From the NCBI GenBank assembly GCA_037447655.1, contig JBBHKE010001707.1, positions 10,062-73,193 on the forward strand: a stretch of 63,132 bases of DNA, written 5' to 3'. Shown in pieces: positions 43,251 to 56,400 of this stretch. The number at the start of each line of letters is the position of its first letter. The first letter of the stretch is position 1. This DNA is from Zygnema cylindricum (lineage: Eukaryota; Streptophyta; Zygnematophyceae; Zygnematales; Zygnemataceae). The notes beneath the pieces were generated by a model that saw nothing but the letters and a program-made list of their open reading frames with translations, was not told where the DNA came from and did no database searches. Both the position numbers and the translations under genes were made by a program.

Positions 43251-43858
43251 GTTAGTTTCCCAATTAATTTGAGGGTTATGTTCTATTAATCAGGGCTTTC
43301 CGAGTATTAGCTCTTCACTACCCAAATTCATTATTTCACACACAACTTTTATTTTATGACCTTGGATATCAACTTCTATTGTGTCAGTTTGTAAATCTAA
43401 TATGGATTTATTACCATTTGCCATCTGAACAAGCAAAGGTTTTTCCTTATGACTGTAGGAACTTTATTTTTCTCTACAAACTAATGTGAAAGATAATTTT
43501 GTGTAGCACCTGAATTTACTATAACTCTCAATGGTTTTCTTTATTAACACTCTGTCCACCTCTGTGATTTGCCCTATTCACGAGACCCACATTTAGACCC
43601 TCTTTCACAAATTCCTCCTCACCCCACTCTGGTACTTCATTCAAATTACCTGTGAGTGATCGATTTTCCCAATTATACCCCAACTGATCCTCTAATTCCA
43701 ATGACTTATCTTGTTATTCCTTCAAATTATTAAAATTTTGATGTTTCAATTTTGATTTCAGTATAGATTCAAATAGTTCAAGAATTGCAACTTAGCCATT
43801 TCATCAGTCAAACCTATGACATGAATGTTAGATGAGTCAAAAATCACAATATAATCAT
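43251..43858 (-). pseudogene. Ty3/gypsy protease region, decayed
   Basis: Lies between gag and RT. The minus strand shows remnants of an aspartic protease context (near 43,350-43,530) with several stops; no intact DSG/DTG motif could be read with confidence. Confidence 0.4.
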
Positions 43859-44480
43859 TCACAGATCCAGTCTGTTTACAGTTGAGTCACTTTTTTTCCA
43901 TCTGGATTTATAAGTGACAGACAAGAAACGCGATTTGATCGCGGTCTTAAACGCTTCCCAATCAGCAGTATCAGGAATCAAAATTGACCTCATCTGAGTA
44001 TAATACCAAATCTGAGCATCACCTTTTAGACAGCTAACTACAAAAGAAGTGTAATCATCACGATCTGGAAAACCTAGATTCCAAATAATACTCCATATAA
44101 AAATCCAAGCATCTAACTCATCAATCTTCTTACTATCAAAAGATGGTGCCTCACTAATAGATGGTGCCTCACTAATAGACAACTTCAGATCTCTTATCTT
44201 CCTAGGTCTATCGTGATCATCCTCCCTAAAACTGGCATTTCTCTTACTACTCTTACCCTTTTGGTCATTAACATTATTTCTGGTGTGAATTAAATTAATT
44301 AGCACTTCTAATTTCTGATTTGAAACATTCGCATTTTCCTTATCCTTCAATTCACTCTTCAATTCAAATAATTGTTTCAACTACAACAGCAACATGATTA
44401 TTAAATCTTTTGACCAATTTCACGTTACGCTTTTTCAAAACATTCAAAGCATTTTCTATTTCACGTTTCCATGCAGAATT
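43859..44480 (-). pseudogene. Ty3/gypsy gag, decayed
   Basis: The main open block 43,859-44,380 contains the retrotransposon gag signature LKGDAQIWYYTQMRS and WEAFKTAIKSRF. An 18-bp tandem duplication at about 44,148-44,183 gives a repeated SISEAP. An in-frame start near 44,485 (minus ATGGCAAATTCTGC) is plausible, separated by a stop near 44,382. Confidence 0.7.
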
Positions 44481-45252
44481 TGCCATTATCACACAATGAA
44501 ATCAAACAATAAGAAAGGTAGAGTATAATTATCCAAAAGAGTTTGCTGCATATTTGAAGTCCTCATATTTCTCCAATCCAAGACTTGTATACCTTAACAA
44601 ATCATTTGAATGATATCAGAATCTGATAAATCAAATAAACACTAAAAGTAAGTTAGTGAAAATTCAATTTTCCCAAACATTGAAATAGAAAGGTAAAAAA
44701 TTTCCCCACAAATTTTGCAACAGCAAAATTGAAAGCTCTTAAAGGTAAAATTCAACCACAAATTTTGCAACAGCAAAATTTAAAGCAATCAAAGGTAACA
44801 ATTTGAGTTTGAAAAGTTTTAAGTCATTTCTAGACTCCTTTGCCCTTGAAGAAGTAAAGTGCTTCACTTTCTTTCTCCTCCATTAGCAAATTTCCATTTT
44901 CCCGCTACATCAGGATCTTTTAATCTCTAATTCTCACATCCTCACCCTTCATGGCTTCAAGCCCTCCCTCTACACATGAATCATTGCTAAGAGAAGGCAA
45001 GTTTGTTTGGCCTCTAGGTAATTAGAGTGAGCTTCAACGGTGACTACATTGCCCACCCCGCTTGAGTCTTTAGGACCTAAGCATGCCCCACATCTAACCA
45101 GCGGCCGTTGGCAATGTAGTCACTTATTTTCCCTCCAATCCGCTACCACTTCACATTGTGAATTCACCGACACAGGTTAGAGCACCCTCACCGGTCACGG
45201 CAGTCGATTTTCGGGTGAGCAAACTTCTCCTTGGTTTGTAACCAAAGCTCTG
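44481..45252 (-). other. Gypsy 5' leader
   Basis: Non-coding leader between primer site and gag. Holds a tandem pair of about 55-bp units at 44,700-44,815, each with the inverted repeat AAATTTTGC-AACA-GCAAAATT. Confidence 0.55.
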
Positions 45253-45264
45253 ATACCATATGTA
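45253..45264 (-). promoter_or_regulatory. Primer-binding site of the gypsy element
   Basis: Minus TGGTATCAGAGC, the exact complement of the initiator tRNA-Met 3' end, two bases after an LTR end reading TTGTTACA. Confidence 0.8.
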
Positions 45265-45266
45265 AC

Positions 45267-45790
45267 AAGATCTCTTACCTCTCACAAAATCCCATTACTA
45301 CAACCATTTTCAACCACACATTCCCACACATTGGAAAATACACATCCACATTGGAAAGCACTCACATAAGGATAAACTTTAAATTAGAAGAAGCTTTTGT
45401 CCACATAACATTAGCTTGGTCTCTTGCCCTTGTGGCTCAACCTTTCTTTTAAAGTGTTTTTCACTACTCTCCACTCTTAATAATTATATCTCTTAACTAC
45501 TAAAACACTACTAAGTTAGTAAGAGATTTCAATGCAAAAATGCCATTGCTCCAATTTGGTTTTAATCGCTCAGGACCAAGATTAGTCAAAATTTCCACAA
45601 AGTTTTCCAAAGGAAAAGATGTTTACTCTCCTCTTACTTCACTATTCCAAAGGAAAAGATGTTTACTCTCCTCTTAGACTTCATTATTTATCCATCATTG
45701 CCCTGAACTCGCCAGGCTAGAGTCAACGTTCCGTTGAACAGGTTTTACCTGGGCCAATCATTGATCAACAATGACTCAAATTAACCTGTG
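45267..45790 (-). repeat. Probable gypsy 5' LTR (outer end unresolved)
   Basis: Sequence upstream of the primer site; the inner end TTACA is clear, the outer end is not. Contains a 40-43 bp tandem duplication CCAAAGGAAAAGATGTTTAC... at 45,606-45,690. Confidence 0.45.
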
Positions 45791-46289
45791 CAAAAACGTA
45801 CGAAATCTCTTACTAACTACGTAGCATATCTAACCAATCAAACGCTACGTTTCACTACGTATCATTTACGTGCAAAAGTGCGCGCCAAACGAAACGTGAC
45901 TTCGCACGAATGTGCGTCGCAAATTTCGCACTCGAAACTTCCTACGAAATTCCATAAAGTGAAAGTGACGTTTCGTACTAAAAACTGTACGAAACAAACC
46001 ATCGTGCGTACCTAACGAAATATTGATTTCGTTTGGTTCTTTTTTAATGTACGCCTTTAATTCCGCAGCTAGTTTGATCCTTAACTCGTAACAATGAACA
46101 CCCATTCGTTATTTTGACCTCGCGTTGTCGCCTAAATACACCAATCACTATATGTTTTAAAATACAACCCCAATTCGTGTGATTCTTTCGCGGACGTCTA
46201 TCAAATTCAAAACTCTATATTCGTAACACTTAAATTCTCATTTACGAACAAGTTCGATCCAATATTACTGTTACATGGTTGTAGGTGAC

Positions 46290-47485
46290 TAAAAAACTTG
46301 CAACAATTGATGACGTTAAAAAACTAGCAATGGTTTGTAGGCGTGTAGTTTCGTGTGACATTCTAGATGTTTAGGGTTTGTGACATTTTGACATCACGCT
46401 CACTATGATAGCGTCGACGTCACTAATCCCAAAATTTTCCGACATTGTTTTCTTGATTTTGTTTTGTCGTTCTTTCTTACTCTACTTCCTATTGAAATAT
46501 GCCCAACGACAGTTAATAGTTATAATTTTTAGAGATCTTTCATTTGATATCGTTATTGCCTTTTTTCATTGCAAGGATTGTGAGATAGACACGGTAGTTG
46601 GGAGAGGGAGAGAGAAAGAGGCGCCTTCATGGACTTCAAATATGTGACAGTCGTAGACGTCTACAAAATGTGAGACAAAGTACGTAACGAAATGGAGACG
46701 ACGATGGAACTTTCTAAAATTGGTGATGTCTACAAAAACGGCGACGTTTGAAGACATCAAGGTTTTTGTGATATTGTAGATGTTTAGGGTTTTGTGACAT
46801 AGCAAAGTCGTGGTACCTTGTGACGTCACCAGTACGTAAAATCTTTCCGCCATGGCTTCTTGATTTCTTTTTCTTAACTTCTTTCATTCAATATGCCATC
46901 AAACTTAGACCAAAAATATTTTAAAAAAAGAAAAATCATATCTTTCAATTGATACGATTATTGTTGCATTTCATTTGAAGAAGAGAGAAAGAGGAGCGGT
47001 TGAGTGAAAAAGAGGGGGAGAGAAGAGGACGATGTAAACTTTTGCAAAGGACCCACGAATGAAAGTGGAGGTCCGAGACTCCAACGATTTTTTTCCCGTA
47101 CATGCTTGTCATTTTCGTGCGTACATGCGCATGACGAGCAGGGAAAAAAATAGCGTGTACTTTCCTTCGTGCAAAAAAAATCGAAAAAGTTTGACACGTG
47201 CAATGCTGGTTTTATATTCAGCAATAAGGTATTATTTTATTTAAAATCAGGTCGCGATTTGATTCCAGTACAAGTGTGAGATGTGCTTGCGTGACGTGGG
47301 AGTGGGTAAAAATGATCATAATACCAAATTGAAGTACTTTCCAAGTTACAAGATGACGCAAAATGTACTTTGGTTCTTGCCAATTTTTCGTACGGCGTAT
47401 GATTTTCTCGTTGCAAGTCCCATTTTTTGTGAAAACGACAGAAAAAAATCCTTACTTGAACACATGGGCACACACCCTAAGTTTT
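46290..47485 (+). repeat. Repeat family X, copy B
   Basis: Shares with copies C, D and E, in order: GTAGACGTCTACAAAAT motifs, TGTAGATGTTTAGGGTTTGTGACAT, GTGACGTCA, a CCATGGCTTCTTGATTT block, ATGAAAGTGGAGGTCCGAGAC, CGTACATG and GACGAGCAGGG, then AAAATGTACTTTGG, ending GGGCACACACCC. Probably a non-autonomous DNA transposon. The left boundary is approximate. Confidence 0.6.
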
Positions 47486-48214
47486 TTATGAAAACTATAG
47501 AAAAAACCATTCGTTTGGCACATGGGGAAACAACTTAAATAAATTGTGTGCTTTTTTTTCCAGAAAACACTAATAAGGACACTCAATAGACATCAACCAA
47601 AAAGAAAAAAAAAACCAAAACCCGAAACCCAAAAAGAAACCTAAAAACACACACTATTTGTCGGAAAAAAACGTCCCCCAAAAAAAAGCCCACCTGTAAT
47701 TCCGCCTTAAAGCAATGGAAACGCTTCATGGCTTCAAGATGAAACCCCGCCTTTGCATATCAGCCAATGAGAGCACTCCACGTCAAAAGATTGGTTTTGA
47801 CGATAGTTATTGATATCGATGTTATCACGATAAAAAAATGATATTATCGGTTTTTTATTGGCGAAAACACCGGTGTCTATATATCGTGCCAGTATATTGA
47901 TTATCAGCAAGCCAAAAAAAGGTACATATCGATTATCGGCAAAAATGTGCCGATACACAACACTACAAAAGCGCAGTCGGTGCTTTACATAAAATGTTTT
48001 CAGTTATTTTTCAGTTATTGACGCATGGCTTACCTTGTATAAACTTACATGTAATTGTCTTAAGCAAGTAACCAAACATCCTTGGAATGTGTCAATCATT
48101 GGGACAGATGTAAAAATTAACAAAATACACTGCATGATAGTTTACGTAAGATATACGTGGCAAGGAGAAAGCGATTGTGACAACTCCCTGTGTGCAATCC
48201 AAAAGAAATGAAGA
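47486..48214. other. AT-rich spacer, no gene seen
   Basis: A-rich runs around 47,590-47,690 and a short inverted segment ATCGATAT/GATATCGAT with TATCGGT motifs at 47,800-47,960. No coding or RNA gene evidence. Confidence 0.5.
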
Positions 48215-49127
48215 GAGGGCGGACTCATGTAACCGAAACTTTGAAATGTAACTTTGGATTTTAACTTTGGATTTTAGCGAAGATTCTTTGTAGTACCTTA
48301 CTTTGCAGAGTGCTCCAAGGTGCAAATATGCAATCGTTACCTCTACTGTGACGGTTGTGAACGACTACAAATCTTCGGAAAATTGGTGACGTCTACAATA
48401 ACAGCGACAGTTGTCGAGTTTTGTTATGACATTGTAGATGTTTAGGGTTTGTGACATTTTGAAGTCATGCTCATTTGTGACGTCATTATTAACAAAAGTT
48501 TATGCCATGCTTTCTGATTTTTTTTTATTGTTTATCACTCGATATGCCATCAAACTACCAAAGGTATTAAAAAAAACAGACAAAAAAAACTTTTTCATTT
48601 CATACCAATATTGTCGCATCTCGCTCCAAACGATGGAAAGAGGAGCGGTAGAGTGCGAAGGGGGGGAAAAGAAGAAGACGTAGACTTTTGCAAAGGACCC
48701 ATGAATGAAAGTGGAGGTCCGAGACCCTTGCAAACTTTTTCCCGTACATGCTCGTCATTTTTTTGAGTAAGTCCGCGTGACGGGCAACCAAAAAAATAAT
48801 CTGAACTCTCCCTCATGCAAAAATTATAAAAAACGTGTGACGTGTGCGACAACGTTTTCCTATTCGTCGCACAATTGTTACTTTTAATAAAGTCGACCCA
48901 TGAGTTGATTTTGGCAGAAATTTGAAGTTGAGGTGGCATGACGTGGCAATGGGTCGAAATGATAATAACGTCAAATTGGAGTACATTGGAAGTTTCAATA
49001 TGAGGCAAAATGTACTATGGTTTTTACACAATTTTCGTACGGCGAAAGATTTTACCATTGCACGTTCAATTTCGGAGGAAAAAACAAAAAAAAAAAAATT
49101 ACTTTAACACATGGGCACACAGCCTAA
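48215..49127 (+). repeat. Repeat family X, copy C
   Basis: Left end near CATGTAACCGAAACTTTGA, right end near ACACATGGGCACACAGCC; same ordered blocks as copy B, including GTGGAGGTCCGAGACCC at about 48,710 and AAAATGTACTATGG at about 49,008. Confidence 0.6.
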
Positions 49128-49201
49128 CGTGGAACATCATGCGCTTGAAGGACGGTAGAAAGAGACAAAGCAAAAATGAAAATTTCACTGGTTTTCGACA
49201 A

Positions 49202-49422
49202 CTACACCTTGAATCGTTATTAGCATCAATGTTTTTTTCGCCGCTTAAAACATCTTTTCTCCGTACACACTTGTTAGATTTTCAGTTTGAGACCGCCAAT
49301 CGGAATCTGAGAATGTTACCTTTCAATCGCAACCGTCAGATCCACAATCCTACAAATATGTACGGATAAAAGATGTTTTAAGTGGCGAAAAAAACATTGA
49401 CGCTAATAACGATTCAAGGTGT
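49202..49422. mobile_element. MITE, copy 1 (221 bp)
   Basis: Terminal inverted repeats of about 52 bp: left CTACACCTTGAATCGTTATT..., right ...AATAACGATTCAAGGTG. The interior has GAGACCGCCAATCGG and CAACCGTCAGATCC, shared with 53,428-53,645 and 58,671-58,893. Confidence 0.8.
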
Positions 49423-50490
49423 TTTTCTGGTCGAATTTGACTTTGAAAATTTCATTTTTTTTAAATAATGGAACTATTCTGGGTTTGTCTTTATTATCTA
49501 CAAAGGACGGGGCCTCATCCTTAAAAAATAGTATGATGTGATAACTCCCTTTCCGCTAAAATAGTAGTAAAAAGATAGTTTTAATTTTTATGAAAACCCT
49601 AAATAAGCCTCTCTTAATTACTAATGCTTGCCGCAACATTCTCTTCTTGAGTCAGTTAATAGTCAAAAATTAGCTATATAATGTAAATCCTCAATAACCA
49701 TTTTATGCACAGCGTTTTTCATACAAAGAACTAAACACATTTGGTACCACTTAAATCAAATAGTTTATAAATAATTTTACAGCAATAGTTTCAAAGTAAG
49801 TTTTGAAGCCTTTTGTTTCCTGAAAGATGATTTGTAAGAAACATTTTAAGCTGATGCGGAACTTTCTCCCCTCCCTCCCCCCCTCCCTCCACAAATTGGA
49901 GGTTGAAAACAAAAGTGCCCAAACAGAATATTGTACAAGAGCCAAAGTCTCCAAAACCTTCTTGTCGAACCCTTCAACAAGAAAAAAACCCCTAAAAAAC
50001 TCTAAGAAACCCCAAAAACCCTAAAAAACTCCAAGAAACCCTAAAACCCTAAAAAACACACCAACACTTCAACTCTTGAATCTTCTTCTGAGTTTGATCG
50101 ACGACTGAGTAGCAATAATAGAAACTATTGGAGATAATCTTTACATGCCTCTGAAAATAAAATAACAAATCTGACTTCAAGATAAAGACAAATTAGACAA
50201 ACAGACAAGAGCAGTCCCACTGCCATACAATGGGAGATGGGTCTCATCTCATGCCAAGTTGAGAAAACTGTCGTAGTCGAGGAAAAACAAAAAAAACATT
50301 TTTTTTTATTACAAAACTAAAAACTAAGTCAAAAAAACTGCAGTAGTCGAAAAAAAACGACAAAGTAATATCTTTTGTAAGTCAAAAAAAGTACAGACTT
50401 AGAAACTAAGTCAAAAGCACTGTAGTAGTTGAGAATAAACGATCTGTTTTTATCACAAAAGTTATAAAATAAAACTAAATTGCCTCCACT
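49423..50490. other. Spacer downstream of the dihydrouridine synthase gene
   Basis: Contains a C-rich run near 49,867-49,890, CCTAAAAA/CCCTAAAA repeats at 49,985-50,060, and AAAACTAAGTCAAAA repeats at 50,310-50,430. No gene seen; part is the 3' untranslated region of the minus-strand gene. Confidence 0.5.
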
Positions 50491-53400
50491 TTAACCTTGG
50501 AGGGCTCCTCCTTTGAGCCGAGCATAACGTAAAGCCATAAAAGGGAAAGGTTCCAAAGGGTCAAAAATATCGCTGTGTATACAATCTTCCCATTCAGTAA
50601 TAGTTTTTGCCTGCAAAATAAAGGTTTCTACTTCACTGGGTATTTTATGTCTTTACACATATAAACGTTTTTACTATTATTAAACGTTTTTACTAGCCTC
50701 AAAGAAAAAAGCCGAGAGATGTCATATGAGTTTGGACTTGTTTACTGCTCATTTTCTCAGTGACTGGGGAAAAGAATGAAGTAAAACAGTAATTTTTTGG
50801 AGGACATTAAAGCATAACTCGAGTATTGAAGACTTGTAAAATTAAAGTTATAAAATTTTAGGTCATTGTCTCTCTTACCTCCATGAGCTGTTTCTGTAGA
50901 GTTATTGCTGAAGAAAAGCCGTACAAGTAGAGAGGTATCAGTCTGTCCAATTAACAAAAAGTACACCGAGAAACTGTTAGTGTTTTATTTAATTTATGAT
51001 TTTTGGTCTAACACACATATGCGTAAGTTACGTTAAAACAAATAGCAATAAACAGCCTAAATTTGCAGTCAAATTTTCGGTAGAGTTCATAACTCTAGTG
51101 AAAACGTCAGTAAAGATTATCCTTTGACTTTGGCATTTGCAAAATTGTGAGAACCTCTCACCTCATCTTCCATATTATGACTATTATTTATTACCTTCGC
51201 ATTTGCAGAATTGCCACATAATCGTTTTCGAGCCACAGAGAAAGTGCCTGTAGGTTTCACAATTTCAAAAAAAAGGAAACTGAAAAAAATGGATTGAAAG
51301 TATTTAAGTTGTTTCAAATGGATAAAAAGCATTCAAGTTCAATTATGGATAAGAAACATCTTATCCATCGCCTCCATAAGACACGTGAAATACTCCTTTT
51401 GGTCTTAATAATGAAAAAACCGCAAGAAACCTATCTACACTACACTGCAAAAGCCAGCAGACCTTTTCTAAACTTCTTCCCCTTTATTTAATCAAAACAA
51501 AGAAAGTGGTGTATATTCGGAGGACAAAAATAATGTGGGTCAAATTATCAAACTATCGAGATGAAAAGTGGATTTCCTCCCAGGTTTTGAATTTTTTTCG
51601 CACCTTGAGATGTCTATGAGCTACGGATAACACTTTAATGAGGTTTGGAGGAGCCTCAGGTTCTTTGCCCAAAAAAATTGAAGCCAGTTCCCGAAACAAC
51701 CATGGTCTACAATCCACCATAAGCAAAAAGTAAGAGAGGATGATGTGATTTCACAAGTTTAAACCATAATTATTATGGACGGTAAATAATAGACAATGCT
51801 TGATGAAAAACCTAAAAAATTTAAGAGGAGAGGAAATATGCGCCAACTGAAAAGTCAAGGTCAAGAGCTGTTATTACATTCATATACAAATGACAAAAAT
51901 TCCTCTACATTTTTACGGAGAAAGAAAGTAAATGACAAGTGACTCGATTGAATGCAAAAAACATTCCTACAAAAGGATAACAGTATATGGATTTTTTTAA
52001 AGTGGAGGGGAATCAGTTTTTACAAAATGCAGAAGATCAATGACTCCAAGGAAAAAAGAATTCCAGTGTGACTTTGACGAAAAAAAAAAATCATAGTCGT
52101 GGGACTTTGACAGTAAAGATTTCTCATATCGTGTGTCGTTGACTGTAAAAATTTCTCAGTGTTGATTTTGTGCGTTATTTCATGCGGAATCAGAAGTAAT
52201 TTGCACACCAGGGCATTTAAGTAAAATCATTTCTACTTTTGATTAATAGGTTTTTGGCAAGGAGATTAATGGGGCTCGTACAAGAAAAAATTACAATCGA
52301 TATTGTTTTAACTCTTCAACCGGATTTGTTGAAGGACATGAATGAATTTACAAAAGAATGTATATGAATTTGTAAGTGGATGTAAATGGATATAGCTGAA
52401 TCTATAAAAGGATGTAATGGATAAATAGAGTTATAAAAAGATGTGGATAGATGAATTAATGGATGTAAGTACATTTGTAAATGGATGCAGAAAGATTTGT
52501 AAATGGATAAAAATGCATGCATGATGGATGTAAATGGATACATTGAACGGATGCAATAAATTGATAAATAGATTCAACTGGATATAAATAGTTTTATCAA
52601 AGACTGTAAATCGATGTAAATGGGTTTATAAACGGATTTAAATGGATGTAAATAGCTCTATAAAAGGATGTACATGGATTTGTAGGAGGAAGAAACCTGC
52701 CAAGGCAGCCTCGTCCAATAACAACACCGGCAGCTCCCGTGGAACGCATAAGGCGAAGTGCATCCCAGCACTCAAGAACCTGCAGAATAAATAAATAATA
52801 ATAATAAAACAATAATAACAATAATGATAATGACAAAAAATAAACAGGAAAGAGTGAGGGGAAGGGAGAGGGGAGGAGCAACGCAAAAAAAGCAAAACGT
52901 AAATATCGAAAAAACGTCAAACCAACAGTAAAGAATTTGCAGTCAATTGGTCCGACAAAAACTCACAGAACCTGCGTTGTTGGCCAGTAGTATCAGGTTA
53001 ATATAAAATTTGCTTAAAACAAAACAAGACAAAAACAAAAATGAACTAACGGTGAAAAAACAACAAAATAGCAAGTGGTGGTGACATATGAAAGTAAATA
53101 GTTCCAAAAATTGGGATTCCACACCGCAAGAAGGGCCGACTTTCAAACCAACACCCTAAACAGACGGACAAATGACTCACCTCCTCCTTCCTCTAGATAA
53201 AACGAGACCTAAGAAAAAGAGACTGTTCATAATCTAGCTGACTGATGTTGATTTCCCATTTTCCTCGCGATTTCCTTTTACTTACTATCTACACTGAACT
53301 AAAAGTTACTTTACTTGAAACACTATAATAAAATAATTGCACATAATTTTAAGACCATACTGAAAATACTTCACGAAAATTATTACACAAAAAATACTAC

Positions 53401-56400
53401 ACTGAGAAATACTACACTAAAAGTACCACATGTATCGCTATTAGTGTTCATGTTTTCTTCATCAAGTGAATCAGCTTTTCTGCCTGCAAACTTATCCTAC
53501 TTTTATTTGGAGACAGCCAATTGGAATGTAAGAATCTTACCTTTCCATTGCAACCATCGGATTAATTATCTGACAAGTGTGCACGGCAAAAAATAAGTAT
53601 GAAGGCTGAAACATGAATTGTAATAGCGATACACGGTGGTGTACTGTAAGTGCTCATAATAATAGACTTTAAACGATTTTTTGCGGGGCTGTTTGATAAT
53701 TTTTGGACCCCAATTCAAATTACGAAAATTATGAGGCGAAATGTTCAAATATCTAAAAATTAGGCCACATCAACCCAGGTGAGCTGTGCCCATCATTATC
53801 AGCGTTAAGGATTTATTAGTGTTAATGCAAAATTAGAATATATAACTCTAAATTAGAATCAACTTCCTTAAATAATTGTTGACAGTATTTTATGATTTTC
53901 GGCCTAAAAAAAGTCACGACTGAAATGGTGTTATTAACTCTAACAACAATGGGCACTGTAGTTTAAATTTTTGCGGTTAAACAAATTTCCTGCGTCATAG
54001 TCGTGTTCAAAAAGTACGAAGACTTCCTATGATATTACCATATAGTGCGCAGTGGTTGAAATTTCGCGAGACTGTTTTTTCTCGGTCATATGTTTCATAT
54101 GAATGACGGTAACTAACTATAACTGACGGTCGTCTGTGCTCCACGTGTCCACTCCCATGCGACCAAAAGAACCAGAATGCAGTTCTTAACTATCCATTGA
54201 AACACGAATAAAATGTATATTTCAGTTCGAGTTTAATTTTTCAGTGCGAATTGACAGCGTTCAAAAACAATGACTAGCCTGATGACAAAAGGTACAGGTG
54301 TACCTCAGAAAAAGGTGGCCCAATTATATTTCAGAGAACGGCAAACGTGGACTTTCGTAAATGTTTGAACACATATGTAAACCGTGATCCCATGACTCTT
54401 TAATGTAACTGTCACTGTAGACGATAAAGTAAAGAATTTGGTATGAAGAATTTAATGTGTTTTGTTTTTTTTAGTTAACACTAATTCGGCTTCCCTAAAT
54501 TTCGACCCTCGAACCTAAAATAGAATTAATAATTTGACTTTTTCCTTTACGCTAACATAGGTAATGTTAAATTAGTGTCAATTACTCTAATTTGGACAGT
54601 TTTTAAATAGTGACAGTACGAAATGTGTCAGTCCGTGTTAAAACTGGTCGTTATTTCGTACAAACGTACAGAAACAGTGCCGAAAAACGGCGTCGTCACG
54701 GGAAAGCGCACTCAAATTTGATTCCTAGTGATAAAGACGGAAAAAAATCGCGCAAACCTGTCCTCACATGTTCAACCGCCGACAATGTGAACACAGACTA
54801 AATCAGCTATAATATGGGAATGTGTATCCAAGTTATTGTTAGATGTATAAATTAGAGTTGATTTTTGTTGGCATTATGCCCTTTAACCCAATTGCTTATT
54901 TAACTCTAATAAGTTCTTTACACAAATAGTGATTCACGGTGTACTAGACCAAAAAGACTATGCTAAATAATACCGTTCCCGAACTGCCAAAAAAAACATC
55001 AATCCATAAATGTGTTAAGATTTCTCACATCTCCGTTCCCGAGAACGGGTATAGAGAGCCTGTTTGCCAGCTCAGCAATTGCCTCCCAGTGGACAGGTGG
55101 CGCATAGAGCTGCTCCGCTGTCCGAGCATGAAGGGCCACCCAAGAAGCTCCCTGAATCAACAAAAAAATTGCTTACTAAAATTTTTGAAAAACAAATCGC
55201 GATAAAGTTAGAAAAAGAAGAATTTTACTAAGCATATGAACTTAGAAAAAGAAGGAATTTTATTAAGAATTTTACAATGAAGTTAGAAAAGCGATAAACA
55301 TGTTTTGAATATGCCAGTACTCTTGCCTACTCGGCTTTAAGGGTTGTTCTCCTTACATCGGAAGCCTTCTGTAACATAATGCCCATCTAAAAAAGAAAAA
55401 AAAGAACCTCATGAACTGATTGTGTCTACTTGTAAAACTGAAATGGGATTACTACACAAAACATTTTTCCTGTAAAAGCAGTTCTCCGAGAAATAGGCAG
55501 AATTTGCAGGTTAAATGGAACTACAACATGAAACGATCCTTTCTGAAAAAAAAATTTTTTTTGAGAAGTTTCAAGTACGTATGGGATATGGAGTAGTGAC
55601 ATATACTTACAGCATCTTGAGCAGCAAGACCTGCTTCTAAAAAGGTCGGCTTTCCATTTTTTAGACCGATCCTCATTTTCACCGTCACAGGAACCTGCAA
55701 ACACGTTCAATCCATATAGTTTGATTCTCACACGGAAAGGAAAGATTGAAAGGAACCACCAATAACACCATTTCAAAAAAAAGAAATAACAATGATTAAA
55801 GAAAGGGAGACAGAAAACTAGCATTAATTAACTCTAATGGCGATGCATTATGTAACGAACACATAGGAATCAGTTTCCACCAGGCATATTCTAACTTACA
55901 TCTTTTGGTCATGTTTGTTCATGTTTTGGCCATGTTTTGGTTATCTTTGGTCATGTTAACCGATAGTTGACCATATCAGGTGATACCAAAAGATGACCAA
56001 AACCTGCCAGAAAGAATGTAACTGAGACAGATTGAACTTGGAAAATAAAAACAGAAAACTCATAGATTTGAAGACCTGATAATAACACACCTGCCCATTA
56101 GCTGCCTTTGTACATGCTCCCACGAGGCTCGCAAACAATTTTGGATTTTCTGGGACAGCAGCTCCACCTCCTTTCGAAATTATTTTACGGACAGGGCATC
56201 CAAAGTTGAGGTCGATATGATCCACTCTGTACCATAATACGAGAATGGTAACCTGAAAGTTTAAAAAGGCTGGAAATGCATCCAAGCACAACTGAAAGCT
56301 TCTGGAAACGCGTCAAATTACAACTGAAAGTTTCGAGCATCATATGAAGGGAAGGACTTCCAATTGCAATAAAGCTGAATATATTTTTAAATTCTTTTAA

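Noticed and set aside
52316-52920. Several minus-strand open frames
   Set aside because: They lie in an intronic short tandem repeat or extend exon 7 of the dihydrouridine synthase past its splice sites.
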